DNA from: UBA5486 sp036744795
GTDB taxonomy: Bacteria > Bacillota > UBA4882 > UBA10575
DNA length: 64,000 nt
Direction: 5' to 3'
NCBI GenBank assembly: GCA_036744795.1
Contig: DAIOHK010000002.1
Coordinates: forward strand, 1 to 64,000
Under the pieces are notes generated by a model that worked only from the letters and a program-made list of their open reading frames with translations, did not search any database and was not told the DNA's origin. The position numbers and the translations under genes are program-made. Every line of letters starts with the position of its first letter. The first letter of the stretch is position 1. Below, piece after piece: positions 24,010 through 33,002 of the stretch.

Positions 24010-24143
24010 ACCTAGAAAATAGTTCTAGTTGATTCATCTGGTCTTGATAAAACCTACAGGACAGTTGGTCGACTCACTTGGCTTATATTTTTATCATTTC
24101 ATGTGTACGGGTAGTAGTCAGCGTGAGCGACTACCGAATAAAC
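24010..24143. repeat. Dispersed intergenic repeat, family R2, copy 2
   Basis: A 134-base relative of 13787-13940, sharing ACCTAGAAAATAG, CATCTGGTCTTGAT, CTACAGGACAGTTGG and the ending GCGACTAC...AATAAAC. GTAGTC and GACTAC at its right end form a small hairpin. The rest of the 23761-24143 gap shows no gene. A partial relative in reverse orientation is at 37932-37965. Confidence 0.65.
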
Positions 24144-24165
24144 AAAAAAAGTGGAAACATCCACT
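24144..24165 (-). terminator. Terminator of the tRNA-Asn/tRNA-Met transcript
   Basis: AGTGGA and TCCACT form a 6-bp stem with a four-base loop. On the minus strand a run of T follows. It lies 16 bases after the tRNA-Met CCA end. Confidence 0.75.
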
Positions 24166-24180
24166 CTTTAACTGAAAATA

Positions 24181-24255
24181 TGGTGGGCCCACCTGGGTTT
24201 GAACCAGGGACCGATCGGTTATGAGCCGACTGCTCTACCGCTGAGCTATGGGCCC
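24181..24255 (-). tRNA. tRNA-Met (anticodon CAT)
   Basis: A 75-base cloverleaf on the minus strand. The acceptor GGGCCC pairs with GGGCCC, the D-arm is AGCTCAGCGGTAGAGC, and the anticodon stem is CGG around CTCATAA. The T-arm CCTGG-TTCAAAC-CCAGG is followed by an encoded CCA. The CAT anticodon could also belong to tRNA-Ile2 (lysidine-modified); the body resembles clostridial elongator Met forms, but this is not certain. Confidence 0.85.
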
Positions 24256-24264
24256 AAAATAAAT

Positions 24265-24339
24265 TGGCTCCCCGAGTTGGATTCGAACCAACAACCACCC
24301 GGTTAACAGCCGGGTGCTCTACCGTTGAGCTATCGAGGA
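24265..24339 (-). tRNA. tRNA-Asn (anticodon GTT)
   Basis: A 75-base cloverleaf on the minus strand. TCCTCGA pairs with TCGGGGA (one G-U), the D-arm is AGCTCAACGGTAGAGC, the anticodon loop is CTGTTAA with anticodon GTT, and the T-arm is GTTGG-TTCGAAT-CCAAC, with CCA encoded. It is the first tRNA of a two-gene transcript with tRNA-Met. Confidence 0.92.
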
Positions 24340-24357
24340 ACATCGCTAGCAAAGTTT

Positions 24358-24386
24358 ATTATACCTCCTTTTAAGGTCCAAGTCAA
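24358..24386 (-). promoter_or_regulatory. Promoter of the tRNA-Asn/tRNA-Met transcript
   Basis: On the minus strand TTGACT (24386-24381) and TATAAT (24363-24358) are separated by 17 bases. It stands 18 bases upstream of the tRNA-Asn 5' end and fits a strong vegetative sigma-A promoter. Confidence 0.8.
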
Positions 24387-24403
24387 GGCAAAATCTATAT
24401 TTT

Positions 24404-25570
24404 TTATTCCAGGAAATCTTTAAGTTTCTTGCTACGACTAGGATGGCGGAGTTTTCGCAGAGCTTTTGCTTCAATCTGACGAATTCGTTCTCTGGTTACT
24501 CCAAAGACCTTTCCTACTTCTTCTAAAGTTCTTGCTCTTCCATCTTCCAGTCCAAAACGGAGCCGAAGAACCTTCTCTTCTCTAGGCGTAAGGGTATCTA
24601 GCACCTCTTCCAATTGTTCCTTTAAAAGCATGAAAGAAGCAGCTTCAGCCGGAGCAGGAGCATCTTGATCTTCAATAAAATCCCCTAAATGGCTATCTTC
24701 CTCTTCGCCAATCGGCGTCTCTAAAGAGACAGGATCCTGGGAAATCTTAATAATCTCCCTAACCCGTTCAACATCCATTCCCATCTCCTCAGCAATCTCC
24801 TCAGCTGTAGGATCACGCCCCAAGGTTTGTAAAAGTTGACGAGAAACACGAATTAGTTTATTAATTGTCTCTACCATATGAACAGGGATCCGGATCGTTC
24901 TTGCCTGATCCGCAATTGCCCTAGTAATAGCCTGCCTGATCCACCAAGTAGCATAAGTGCTAAATTTAAAACCTTTACGATAATCAAACTTCTCCACTGC
25001 CTTGATTAAACCCAGATTTCCCTCCTGAATTAAATCAAGAAAGAGCATTCCCCGGCCAACATATCGCTTAGCAATACTCACAACTAAACGTAAATTAGCT
25101 TCAGCTAATTCTCGTTTAGCTTTCTCATCTCCATTTCTAGCTCTACGGGCAAGTTCCACTTCTTCTTCAGGAGTAAGCAGATCTACCCGGCCAATCTCTT
25201 TCAGATACATTCGTACTGGATCATCCAAAGCAATACCCTCGGGTAGAGATAGGTCATCGTCATCATCATCATCAGACTGTGCTTTATCTTTCTTAGATAC
25301 TTCTTCACTATCACTATCGCCATCGATGATTTCGATCCCTTTTCCGATTAACAACTCGTAGATCTCATCGATTTCCTCCGGGTCAAGGTCGATCTGCTCG
25401 AACTTATCCATTATATCCCTATAAGTGATAACACCATCTTTCTTACCAATTGCCAGGATCTCTTTAATAGCTGCACTTTTTGAGCTGCCGCTTTTTTTGG
25501 CATTTTTCCGCTCAATGCAGACTGTTTGAGCCCTATTAACCTCTTTTTCTTTACTCACTTTTACAATCAT
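24404..25570 (-). CDS. rpoD: RNA polymerase primary sigma factor RpoD/SigA
   Basis: A 388-residue sigma-70 factor. Region 1.1 lies at about 30-90, followed by a very acidic linker (seven Asp near 100). Region 1.2 starts at DDPVRMYLKEIGRV. Region 2 shows ANLRLVVSIAKRYVGRG and FDYRKGFKFSTYATWWIRQAI. Region 3 is IRIPVHMVETINKL and region 4 is TLEEVGKVFGVTRERIRQIE with the -35 recognition helix. Length and content match SigA of Firmicutes. It directs housekeeping transcription, including the TTGACA/TATAAT promoters seen in this window. It follows dnaG at 39 bases, the common dnaG-rpoD arrangement. Confidence 0.96.
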   Translation of the reverse strand: MIVKVSKEKEVNRAQTVCIERKNAKKSGSSKSAAIKEILAIGKKDGVITYRDIMDKFEQIDLDPEEIDEIYELLIGKGIEIIDGDSDSEEVSKKDKAQSDDDDDDDLSLPEGIALDDPVRMYLKEIGRVDLLTPEEEVELARRARNGDEKAKRELAEANLRLVVSIAKRYVGRGMLFLDLIQEGNLGLIKAVEKFDYRKGFKFSTYATWWIRQAITRAIADQARTIRIPVHMVETINKLIRVSRQLLQTLGRDPTAEEIAEEMGMDVERVREIIKISQDPVSLETPIGEEEDSHLGDFIEDQDAPAPAEAASFMLLKEQLEEVLDTLTPREEKVLRLRFGLEDGRARTLEEVGKVFGVTRERIRQIEAKALRKLRHPSRSKKLKDFLE

Positions 25571-25609
25571 CCTTCCCAGAGAAAGCCGAAAATGATTATT
25601 TATCCTAAT

Positions 25610-27463
25610 CTATATTAAACCGGAAAACGTTGGAAATTCATCACGTAATTTTTTATGAAGTTTATTTAATAAAGCTAAATTCTCTTGTAATTTCTCTGCC
25701 GATAGGGTATTATCTTCTTGTCCTTCCGCGCTTACCGCTACTTCTTTCTGCAAACGCTGAATCTCATTTATTAAATATTTTTGCCGAATTCGATCACAAC
25801 AACCATGCAAATCGATCGGAAGTGGATTCATTTCGTTCTCCGTAATAAGTTCAACATATAATATCTGATTTTCCGGGGAAAAAGCACTTGCTGGAGGCGG
25901 CCATTCTTTAGAGTCATCCCATTCAATCAGTTTTTGAAAGATATTAGAATAGACCGGAGATGACCACTTAATCCCTGCTAACGCTTCTTTTATTCTCTCT
26001 AAGTTGTTTTTTTCCTGCAAACAGCCTCGTAAAACTTCCCGTTCTGGCTGTAAAATATTTTTTTCCTTTTCAGACAAAATCTGTTGAGTATGGATATTAT
26101 CATTAGTATGCCGCAACTGTTTTTTTATATCCAAACGCTGGTTACTTCTACTTAAATTATACTGGTAAGTTCTCCATTGATCATAAAAAGTCGTTTCAGA
26201 AACACCAACAACAGCAGCAATCTGTTTTATATAGGCCTCACGGGCTATTTTATTTTTAACTTGACTTAGTAAGTCAAAAGTTTTTTCAACAGCTTGAGCT
26301 TTCCCTTCCGGCGTAGATAAATCTTCCCTATTTAAAACATAAGTTAATTGATACATAAAAAGATCAACATTTTTTTCCACCAAGTCTAAAAATACTTCCG
26401 CACCCTGGTTTTTAATCAGAGAATCGGGATCCTCCCCCTCTGGAAGTGTAGCAACACTAACTTTTACTCCAGCTTCATATAGAAGATCCAAGCCGCGAAT
26501 AGTTGCTGATTGACCTGCAGCATCAGCATCATACGCAATAATCACTTCCCCGGTGTATCTTTTTAAGGTTTTAACCTGTTCTGTAGTGAGTGCCGTTCCA
26601 AGAGAAGCAACTACATTAAGTATCCCCAGTTGATGAGCTTGAATCACATCCATATAACCTTCAACAATAATTGCCTTTTTTCTTTTTCGAATCGCTTCTC
26701 TTGCTTGGAAAAGTCCATATAGATAACGACCTTTTTGAAAGATTAAAGTTTCCGGGGAATTTAAGTATTTTGGTTCGCCCTCATCCATTAATCGTCCTCC
26801 GAAACCAACAATCTTTCCCCGTGAATTAAGAATAGGAAAAATTAGCCGATCACGAAAACGATCATAAAACCCACTGGCACCACCACGAACTAGACCAGCT
26901 TTCTCTGCCTCAATTAAAGAAATTCCTTTTTTTCTTAAAATCTCTACCAGTCCGGTCCAATGTGGTGGAGCATATCCTAAGCGAAAGCTTTTTACTGCTT
27001 CCGGATTAATACCCCTTTTCCCTAGATAATTCAAACCATTTTTCCCTGCATCAGTCTGAAGTAAAACCTTCTGATAAAAAGCTGCCGCTAAAGCATTCAA
27101 TTGATATATACGTTCTCTTTCTCTTCTTCTTTGATCAAAATTCGAAGAAGAATGGCCATTAGGAAGAGGTAGATTAGCCCGTTCAGCCAAAAGCCGTATG
27201 GTTTCAGGGAAATTTAAGCTTTCTATCCTCATTATGAAGTTTATGACATCTCCCCCAGCGCCACAACCAAAACAGTGAAAAAGTTGTTTCTCCTGACTGA
27301 CCGTAAAAGAAGGAGACTTTTCCGCATGGAAGGGACAAAGACCAGTATAAGAACTGCCCCTTCTTTTAAGATTAACATATTCAGAAATCACAGAAATGAT
27401 ATCATTATTCTGTTTGACTTCTCCGATAAATTGTTCCTGTTTTACCCGTTCCAATTTTCTCAC
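25610..27463 (-). CDS. dnaG: DNA primase DnaG
   Basis: A 617-residue replication primase. The N-terminal CHC2 zinc finger uses Cys43, His46, Cys64 and Cys67 (LCPFHAEKSPSF, FHCFGCG). The catalytic core has YRFRD-like FYDRFRDRLIFPI, EGYMDV and the TOPRIM acidic motif AYDADAAGQ (about 260-345). The C-terminal helical region binds DnaB. It makes RNA primers at the replication fork. The frame starts with GTG at 27463, but AGGTGAG overlaps that codon, and the TTG at 27454 has better spacing, so the N-terminus may be three residues shorter. Upstream of rpoD in one transcription unit. Confidence 0.95.
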   Translation of the reverse strand: MRKLERVKQEQFIGEVKQNNDIISVISEYVNLKRRGSSYTGLCPFHAEKSPSFTVSQEKQLFHCFGCGAGGDVINFIMRIESLNFPETIRLLAERANLPLPNGHSSSNFDQRRRERERIYQLNALAAAFYQKVLLQTDAGKNGLNYLGKRGINPEAVKSFRLGYAPPHWTGLVEILRKKGISLIEAEKAGLVRGGASGFYDRFRDRLIFPILNSRGKIVGFGGRLMDEGEPKYLNSPETLIFQKGRYLYGLFQAREAIRKRKKAIIVEGYMDVIQAHQLGILNVVASLGTALTTEQVKTLKRYTGEVIIAYDADAAGQSATIRGLDLLYEAGVKVSVATLPEGEDPDSLIKNQGAEVFLDLVEKNVDLFMYQLTYVLNREDLSTPEGKAQAVEKTFDLLSQVKNKIAREAYIKQIAAVVGVSETTFYDQWRTYQYNLSRSNQRLDIKKQLRHTNDNIHTQQILSEKEKNILQPEREVLRGCLQEKNNLERIKEALAGIKWSSPVYSNIFQKLIEWDDSKEWPPPASAFSPENQILYVELITENEMNPLPIDLHGCCDRIRQKYLINEIQRLQKEVAVSAEGQEDNTLSAEKLQENLALLNKLHKKLRDEFPTFSGLI

Positions 27464-27667
27464 CTAATAGCTAATTCGCTCTAACTCCCGGGTTTCCTCT
27501 TTAGAAGAGATTCTAAACTCCAATATTTATGAAGTTTCACATAACCTTAAACAATAAAGGAAATAAATAATGCTTCTCATAACTCGTCGCTGGTTGCTCA
27601 TCACTCATCTTGAATAACCGTCCTCTGAAAGCTATTGTTGTGAAACAATATTTCGGACAGTTTTTTC

Positions 27668-28423
27668 TCAGTCAGTATAAAAAAACACCTTCTCTAATAC
27701 CTGTCCTGAGTAACCAAGTTCACCCAGATCCTTTTCTTTATATATGAGTTTCAAACCCCCGGCATTTCCAATCCTCATTAAAACATCTTCTGTAAGAAGC
27801 CATTCCTGGCGATCATTAGGATATAATGTTCCTTCAAAGATTATCTCACCGGAGTTTTTCTTATAGAGCCCTAGCCAAACAACCTCTTTAGCTTCAGCTA
27901 TCAAAATCGGCTCTACTTCCTTGACAACCTCGTCCTGTTTCTCTAAAGGTAGTACTGGTTCCTCTTTTATTTCCACTTCTGTTTGATCAATAACTGGTTC
28001 CTGCTCAGTAACTAGAACAGAAGATTGAGGTCTATTAAAAATAAAAAATAATGCTCCGGCAATGATTAGAATTCCACTTACTATGCCAATAGTAACTACT
28101 GGCTTTTTCCTTGTTTTGCCCCGGACTTCCTCCGGAACATTAGGTATTTCCGGAAAAACTAATTCTTCCTCCTGGGAAACCACGGCCTCCTGATTTTTTA
28201 ATTCATAATATTTTTCCAGTATTTTCTCACCATCTAAACCTACTGTTTTGGCAAAATTAACCATAAACCCTTTTACATATACCTCTCCCGGAATTTGATC
28301 GAAATCACCAGTTTCTAAAGCCTTTAGGTGTTTTAGACGTATTTTCGTGATCATTTGTATCTCTTCAAGGGATAGCCCTTTTTCTTCTCGTGCAGCTTTT
28401 AATAATTCCCCTATTTCCTTCAT
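27668..28423 (-). CDS. RodZ-like protein: HTH_25 domain, one membrane helix, C-terminal beta domain
   Basis: A 251-residue protein. Residues 1-85 are a Cro/CI-type helix-turn-helix of the RodZ class (EIGELLKAAREEKGLSLEEI, ALETGDFDQIPGEVYVKGF). A Lys/Arg-flanked membrane helix (VVTIGIVSGILIIAGALFFIF) lies near 115. A Glu/Val-rich linker then leads to a DUF4115-like beta domain at about 170-251. The family helps MreB-dependent cell shape; the Bacillus relative is YmfM. I start at ATG 28423, with GGAGGTG nine bases ahead; the frame to 28447 would contain that site. Placement downstream of spoIIIE fits the Bacillus order. Confidence 0.85.
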   Translation of the reverse strand: MKEIGELLKAAREEKGLSLEEIQMITKIRLKHLKALETGDFDQIPGEVYVKGFMVNFAKTVGLDGEKILEKYYELKNQEAVVSQEEELVFPEIPNVPEEVRGKTRKKPVVTIGIVSGILIIAGALFFIFNRPQSSVLVTEQEPVIDQTEVEIKEEPVLPLEKQDEVVKEVEPILIAEAKEVVWLGLYKKNSGEIIFEGTLYPNDRQEWLLTEDVLMRIGNAGGLKLIYKEKDLGELGYSGQVLEKVFFYTD

Positions 28424-28723
28424 TTTACTAGCACCTCCCCAAAGCATAAAGAATTCAATAACATACGTCCTGATACATCGCGTAGCTGATACTCGTCTCT
28501 CGTCGCTCGGGTTTAAAAGCCCTAACTTTAGTCAAAGAAAATTACAAAAATTTCTTAAATTTTATTTGGCCTATAAAAAATTAAAATCTCACCCTTTATT
28601 TTTGTGAGTTAATCAAAACACCAAAGGCTAAACATCTAACAAGCAGCCAGCGACAAAAGATGAGACTATGCTTTTGCTTTTAATAATAATTCTGTAAAAA
28701 CTATGAGATATCCTTCTATAATA
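28424..28723. other. Intergenic gap with broken R1-family repeat pieces
   Basis: A 300-base gap between the SpoIIIE stop and the RodZ-like start. CTCGTCTCTCGTCGCTCGG (28492-28510) and ACACCAAAGGCTAA (28618-28631) match the two halves of the R1 repeat seen whole at 39180-39280. They are separated here by about 100 unrelated AT-rich bases. No gene seen. Confidence 0.5.
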
Positions 28724-30907
28724 TTAAGAGAGTTCCTTGCCTGTTTTTTGCATCTCTTCCAATTGCCTGGTAGAAATTAGTATTTCACGTGGTTTACTTC
28801 CATTATGGGGACCGACAATCCTTCGGGCTTCCATCATATCAATCAGCCGCGCCGCTCGATTATATCCAATTCTAAACCTACGTTGTAAAGAGGAAGCAGA
28901 AGCTTGTCCACTATCGATTAGCATTTTAACCGCCTCCCAGAATAATTCATCTTCCTCCGCTGGATCATCACTATTTACTTTCTCTTCCTGAGCATTAACA
29001 AAAGCTTCTACATAATCAGGGGTACCCTGTTTCTTCCAATGGTCTGTCACAGCCTTAATCTCTTGATCAAGAACAAGGGCACCTTGTAATCGCAAAGGTT
29101 TTAAAGAACCAGCCGGAGAGAAAAGCATATCGCCCCGTCCTAACAACTGTTCTGCACCAGAGGTATCAAGAATAGTTCTAGAATCAACCTGGGAAGAGAC
29201 GGCAAAGGCAATTCGTGAAGGAATATTAGCCTTAATTAAACCGGTTATTACATCAACCGACGGACGTTGAGTAGCAACCACTAAATGAATTCCGGTCGCT
29301 CTAGCCATCTGTGCCAAGCGGCAAATAGAATCTTCCACCTCCACCGGAGCCACCATCATCAGGTCTGCCAACTCATCGATGAAGACAACTACATAAGGCA
29401 TAGGCAATTCATCCTGATCAAGAACTTGGTTATAACGAGCCAAATCCCTTACCCCTTTTGAAGCAAAAACCTTATATCTGGTCTCCATTTCCGCAACTAC
29501 TGCCCGGAGTACAGCCGCCGCTTTCTTAGGATCTGTTACTACCGGAGCCGAAAGATGAGGAATTCCATCATAAACTGAGAGTTCTACCATCTTAGGATCA
29601 ATCATAATCATTTTAACCTCCGCTGGAGAAGCCCGATATAATAATGAAAGGATTAAAGTATTAAGGCAAACACTCTTACCAGAACCCGTGGCTCCAGCAA
29701 TTAGTAAATGTGGCATCTTACTAAGATCCGCCACTACCGGTTCCCCAGCAATATCTACTCCTAGTGCCATCCCTAATTTCCCGGCTTCCCAAAACTGACG
29801 TGATTCCAAAACCTCCCGGATAGTTACAGTTCTGGTTTCTTTGTTCGGTACCTCAATACCGATCGCAGCTTTTCCTGGAATTGGAGCCTCAATTCTTAGG
29901 CCTCTAGCAGCTAATGCCAAAGCTAAATCATTGGCCAAATTTACAATTCTACTAACTTTTACCCCCGGAGCAGGTTGGATATCATATCTAGTAATTACTG
30001 GACCTTGATGAACCTCAATTACTTGAGCATTGACTCCAAAAGAAGCCAAGGTATCTTCAAGTTGAACTGATTGGTCCTGTAATTTAAGATTCCGTTTTTG
30101 ACGTGTATTTTGCAGAAAATCAAGGGGCGGAAGTTGATATAGTCCTAACTTTATCCCACTTTTTCCTGCCACAATCGCCGGAGTGTCTTTCTTGGTGATG
30201 CTTTTCTCCGTTTCCCGTCCTCTTCTTCTTGGGAACTTCTCTTTCAAAGGTTCCGGTGATGGTAGCATCCTTCTTTCTTCTTTAGTAGCCGAAGCCTGGT
30301 CATAATGGAGATCAGAACCAAAACCGGGTTTTTTTTTGCTAAAGTTTACAGTAAGACTTTTAAAAAAGTTCTTTATCTCTTCAAAGATCTGGACTAAGGG
30401 CCGGTCCAATACTAAAATTAGGGAAATCATAAAAAAAAGATTTAATACAACGATGGTTCCTAAATAAGAAAAAACTCGGTTTAAGCTATAAAGAATAATA
30501 CTTCCGATAAAACCTCCACCATCCATATACCCTAAAGGTAATGGTTCCTCTGGTATACCTGCATAGATCATGTGTAAAAGAACGATCCCTAAAAGGCAAC
30601 CCAAAACCAGACCAAAAAACCGGTAAGTCAGAGTAAAATTACGGTGATTCTTTATTAATTGCCAACCCTGAACCGCAAAAAGAACAGGAAGAAGAAGAGA
30701 ACCCTTTTCTCCAGTAACATTATGTAAAACTAAACGCACCGCACGGCCGAAGCTTCCAGTCTCTTCTAAGGTTAGAGATAATAAAAGTAGGACCGCAAGT
30801 CCAAGGTGGAAAATACCAAGGATCTCTTTTTTCAATTCCAGTTGTCTTTCTGTAGGTTTCGATCGCTTCTTCACCTTTTTATCTGTAGGAACCCGTTTTC
30901 TTACCAT
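28724..30907 (-). CDS. spoIIIE: DNA translocase SpoIIIE/FtsK
   Basis: A 727-residue membrane-anchored DNA pump. The N-terminal 170 residues hold about four membrane segments after a very basic start. A Lys/Glu-rich linker follows. The motor has Walker A GATGSGKS, Walker B VVFIDELADLM and the FtsK signature ATQRPSVDVITGLIKANIP. The C-terminal gamma winged helix (LQRRFRIGYNRAARLIDMME) reads KOPS/SRS-type sequences. It moves chromosomes at the division or sporulation septum. I start at ATG 30907, two bases after the Na/Pi transporter stop; the longer frame to 31027 overlaps that gene. Whether it is the sporulation or vegetative paralogue cannot be told here. Confidence 0.93.
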   Translation of the reverse strand: MVRKRVPTDKKVKKRSKPTERQLELKKEILGIFHLGLAVLLLLSLTLEETGSFGRAVRLVLHNVTGEKGSLLLPVLFAVQGWQLIKNHRNFTLTYRFFGLVLGCLLGIVLLHMIYAGIPEEPLPLGYMDGGGFIGSIILYSLNRVFSYLGTIVVLNLFFMISLILVLDRPLVQIFEEIKNFFKSLTVNFSKKKPGFGSDLHYDQASATKEERRMLPSPEPLKEKFPRRRGRETEKSITKKDTPAIVAGKSGIKLGLYQLPPLDFLQNTRQKRNLKLQDQSVQLEDTLASFGVNAQVIEVHQGPVITRYDIQPAPGVKVSRIVNLANDLALALAARGLRIEAPIPGKAAIGIEVPNKETRTVTIREVLESRQFWEAGKLGMALGVDIAGEPVVADLSKMPHLLIAGATGSGKSVCLNTLILSLLYRASPAEVKMIMIDPKMVELSVYDGIPHLSAPVVTDPKKAAAVLRAVVAEMETRYKVFASKGVRDLARYNQVLDQDELPMPYVVVFIDELADLMMVAPVEVEDSICRLAQMARATGIHLVVATQRPSVDVITGLIKANIPSRIAFAVSSQVDSRTILDTSGAEQLLGRGDMLFSPAGSLKPLRLQGALVLDQEIKAVTDHWKKQGTPDYVEAFVNAQEEKVNSDDPAEEDELFWEAVKMLIDSGQASASSLQRRFRIGYNRAARLIDMMEARRIVGPHNGSKPREILISTRQLEEMQKTGKELS

Positions 30908-30909
30908 CT

Positions 30910-32646
30910 TTAGATCATCTCCTCCTTCCCCTCCAGTACTACCTGGGCAATATTTGCAGCATGATCTGCCACTCTCTCCAAATTGGCAATAATCTCTAAA
31001 TAGATAATACCCGATCCCGGCCAACACCTTCCCTGGTTTAAGCGGTTAATATGATTCTGGCGCATCTCTTCCTGAATTCGGTCAATAGCCACTTCCCTTT
31101 CCAGAACTTGTTTAGCTAAAACCGGATCATCTTCTTCTAAGGTAACAAAGGCTTTTTTACAAATATCCAATACTTTTTCATAAAGAAGTTCTAATTCATT
31201 TATAGCTAGCTCGGAAAAAGGCAGCTTCTCATCTAACTTCGCCTTAGCAAACTCACTTATGTTTTCGGCATGATCAGCAATCCGCTCCACATCATTAATT
31301 ACATGAATCAGGCCAGCCAGATAACGTGACTGAGAAGTTGTCAATATACTTCGGGATAGAAGAGCAGAAAGATACATTGTAATTTTACTTTGGAGACCAT
31401 CAACCAGGTCCTCTTTTTTCTGGATATCTTTAATTGCTGAATCTTGCCCCTTGATAAAAGCAATCCTTGCTAGATATAACATATCTGTTGCAATCTCTGC
31501 AGTTCGTATAATTTCTTTGGCAGCCATTCTTAAAGCCAAGGCTGGAGTGCCCAGCGTCTTTTCGCTAAGGTATTCCAGATTCCCCAGCTCCTCTTCTTGA
31601 AAGTAGAAATGAGGATGAAAACGTTCTTCCAAAAAGTTCGCTAGTGAAGAAGCCAATGGTAACCAGATCATCACCATTACTAAATTATAAATACTATGCG
31701 CAACTGCAATCTCTCTAGAGATTAAAGCTGATTCTAAAGGTCTCTGGCCAGCTGGTAGAGAAAAGAAAAGTTCTTTGAGATTATCAGCAAAATCCCAAAG
31801 CTTAATCGTGACCATATGTACTAAATTGGCAAAAGGATTAAGAAATAAAAGGAAGAGCAAAGTAGTTAAGATCACAAAAATCCATTGGGCTAAAACTGCT
31901 CTTTTACTAAGGATATTACCTTCAATCGATGCTAAAGTAGCAGTTGTACAAATTCCTAATCCGGTACCAAGTAGAAAAGGCAAGACCGAATTTAATTGAA
32001 GGCAAAAAGCTCCATTATTGTAAATTACAGTTTGCCCGGCTACGACCTGTAAGAGACCAATAGTCGCCGCACTGTTTTGTACCAGTGCAGTTGATAAAAA
32101 GCCAAAGAAATACCCCCATAAAGGTAGTACATTAGAATGAGAGAATACTCCTTGAAAAAGTAATCCCTCAGCAAGTGGCCTCATCGCCGCGTTAAGGGTA
32201 TTTAAACCAACAAACACCAACCCAAAACCAAGGATGGTATAACCAAAATAACGGGTAAATCTTTTCTTACCCAGAGAATAAAGGAAAAAGCCAAGCCCTA
32301 CTGCCAGCAACGGAAAATTCCCCAAACGGAATGCAATCAAATGGATAATGATTGTGATGCCAAGGTTAATACCTAACATCATACTGATTGCCTGTTTCAG
32401 CTGAATTAAACCAGAACTCAAAAGCCCAATTAATAATACCGTAGCCGCTCCCCCATCCTGAAGAATAATGGTAAGTAGCAACCCGGTAAACATGGACAAA
32501 ATAGGATTGCGAGTATTCTCCAAAACCCGGCGGATCTTTTCCCCGGCAATCTTCTGAAAACCCTGTCCCATTAAGGAGAATCCAAAGAGAAAGAGCCCCA
32601 ATCCCCCGATAAGTCCAAAGATCAAATTTTGCATTGGAATAGACAT
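30910..32646 (-). CDS. Na/Pi cotransporter family protein with PhoU-like domain (NptA/YjbB type)
   Basis: A 578-residue protein. Residues about 1-330 form two inverted membrane repeats. The second repeat has LVQNSAATIGLLQVV, close to the family QSSSAT motif; the first has LQDGGAATVLLIG, in which the QSSS serines are replaced by Asp-Gly-Gly. Residues about 345-578 are a PhoU-like helical domain with two repeats (ERIADHAENISEFA, ERVADHAANIAQVV). The family exports or takes up phosphate with Na+. The altered first motif may change ion coupling. It sits between ylzJ and spoIIIE, where Bacillus does not have it, and its stop nearly touches the spoIIIE start. Confidence 0.88.
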   Translation of the reverse strand: MSIPMQNLIFGLIGGLGLFLFGFSLMGQGFQKIAGEKIRRVLENTRNPILSMFTGLLLTIILQDGGAATVLLIGLLSSGLIQLKQAISMMLGINLGITIIIHLIAFRLGNFPLLAVGLGFFLYSLGKKRFTRYFGYTILGFGLVFVGLNTLNAAMRPLAEGLLFQGVFSHSNVLPLWGYFFGFLSTALVQNSAATIGLLQVVAGQTVIYNNGAFCLQLNSVLPFLLGTGLGICTTATLASIEGNILSKRAVLAQWIFVILTTLLFLLFLNPFANLVHMVTIKLWDFADNLKELFFSLPAGQRPLESALISREIAVAHSIYNLVMVMIWLPLASSLANFLEERFHPHFYFQEEELGNLEYLSEKTLGTPALALRMAAKEIIRTAEIATDMLYLARIAFIKGQDSAIKDIQKKEDLVDGLQSKITMYLSALLSRSILTTSQSRYLAGLIHVINDVERIADHAENISEFAKAKLDEKLPFSELAINELELLYEKVLDICKKAFVTLEEDDPVLAKQVLEREVAIDRIQEEMRQNHINRLNQGRCWPGSGIIYLEIIANLERVADHAANIAQVVLEGKEEMI

Positions 32647-32759
32647 GGATGCATGGATGCCTCCCGCCTTTACGGATTATATTACAATTTAACGTGTCTT
32701 CTTTATTTCGTTTTCAATCTTAGTTTCTCCTCCCATAAAAAATGAGATAAATCAAAGAA

Positions 32760-32782
32760 AAAACCCCTATTAAAGAGGTTTT
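32760..32782 (-). terminator. Probable terminator after tepA-ylzJ
   Basis: On the minus strand AAAACCTC and GGGGTTTT form an 8-bp stem (one G-U) with a seven-base loop, running into T residues. It lies 14 bases after the ylzJ stop. Confidence 0.6.
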
Positions 32783-32795
32783 AAACGGTTTTTAA

Positions 32796-33002
32796 CTAAA
32801 AGATAATATTTCCCGGGCTCCAACGGGGGTCAAGAAAGTCATTGGGATCGGTACTAATCAAACGGGAAATTCTTTGTTCTCCTCTACCATCTACTTTGAC
32901 AACAATTTTTCTACCCTCATATTCAACTTCCCGATAAGATTCTTCACCTTCCTCTCCTTCACCCATGACCAGTTCTACTGGGTATATGGAATAAAGAATC
33001 AT
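32796..33002 (-). CDS. ylzJ: YlzJ-like small protein
   Basis: A 68-residue protein beginning MILYSIYPVELVM and ending DPRWSPGNII. The start, the central Y-R-E-V-E-Y-x-G segment and the late STDPNDFLDP match the short YlzJ family of spore-forming Firmicutes. Its function is unknown. Its ATG overlaps the tepA stop by four bases, the same gene order as in Bacillus (tepA, ylzJ, then spoIIIE nearby), which strengthens the call. Confidence 0.8.
   Translation of the reverse strand: MILYSIYPVELVMGEGEEGEESYREVEYEGRKIVVKVDGRGEQRISRLISTDPNDFLDPRWSPGNIIF

Noticed and set aside
24131..24352. 73-codon minus-strand open frame
   Set aside because: It runs through tRNA-Asn and tRNA-Met, which account for the sequence.
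28424..28607. 86-codon plus-strand frame spanning the RodZ-like start and the gap
   Set aside because: It crosses R1-repeat pieces and the opposite coding strand, with no start signals.
30908..31027. N-terminal extension of SpoIIIE by 40 residues
   Set aside because: It would overlap the C-terminal PhoU-like domain of the Na/Pi transporter in another frame; the start two bases after that gene's stop matches the usual FtsK N-terminus.
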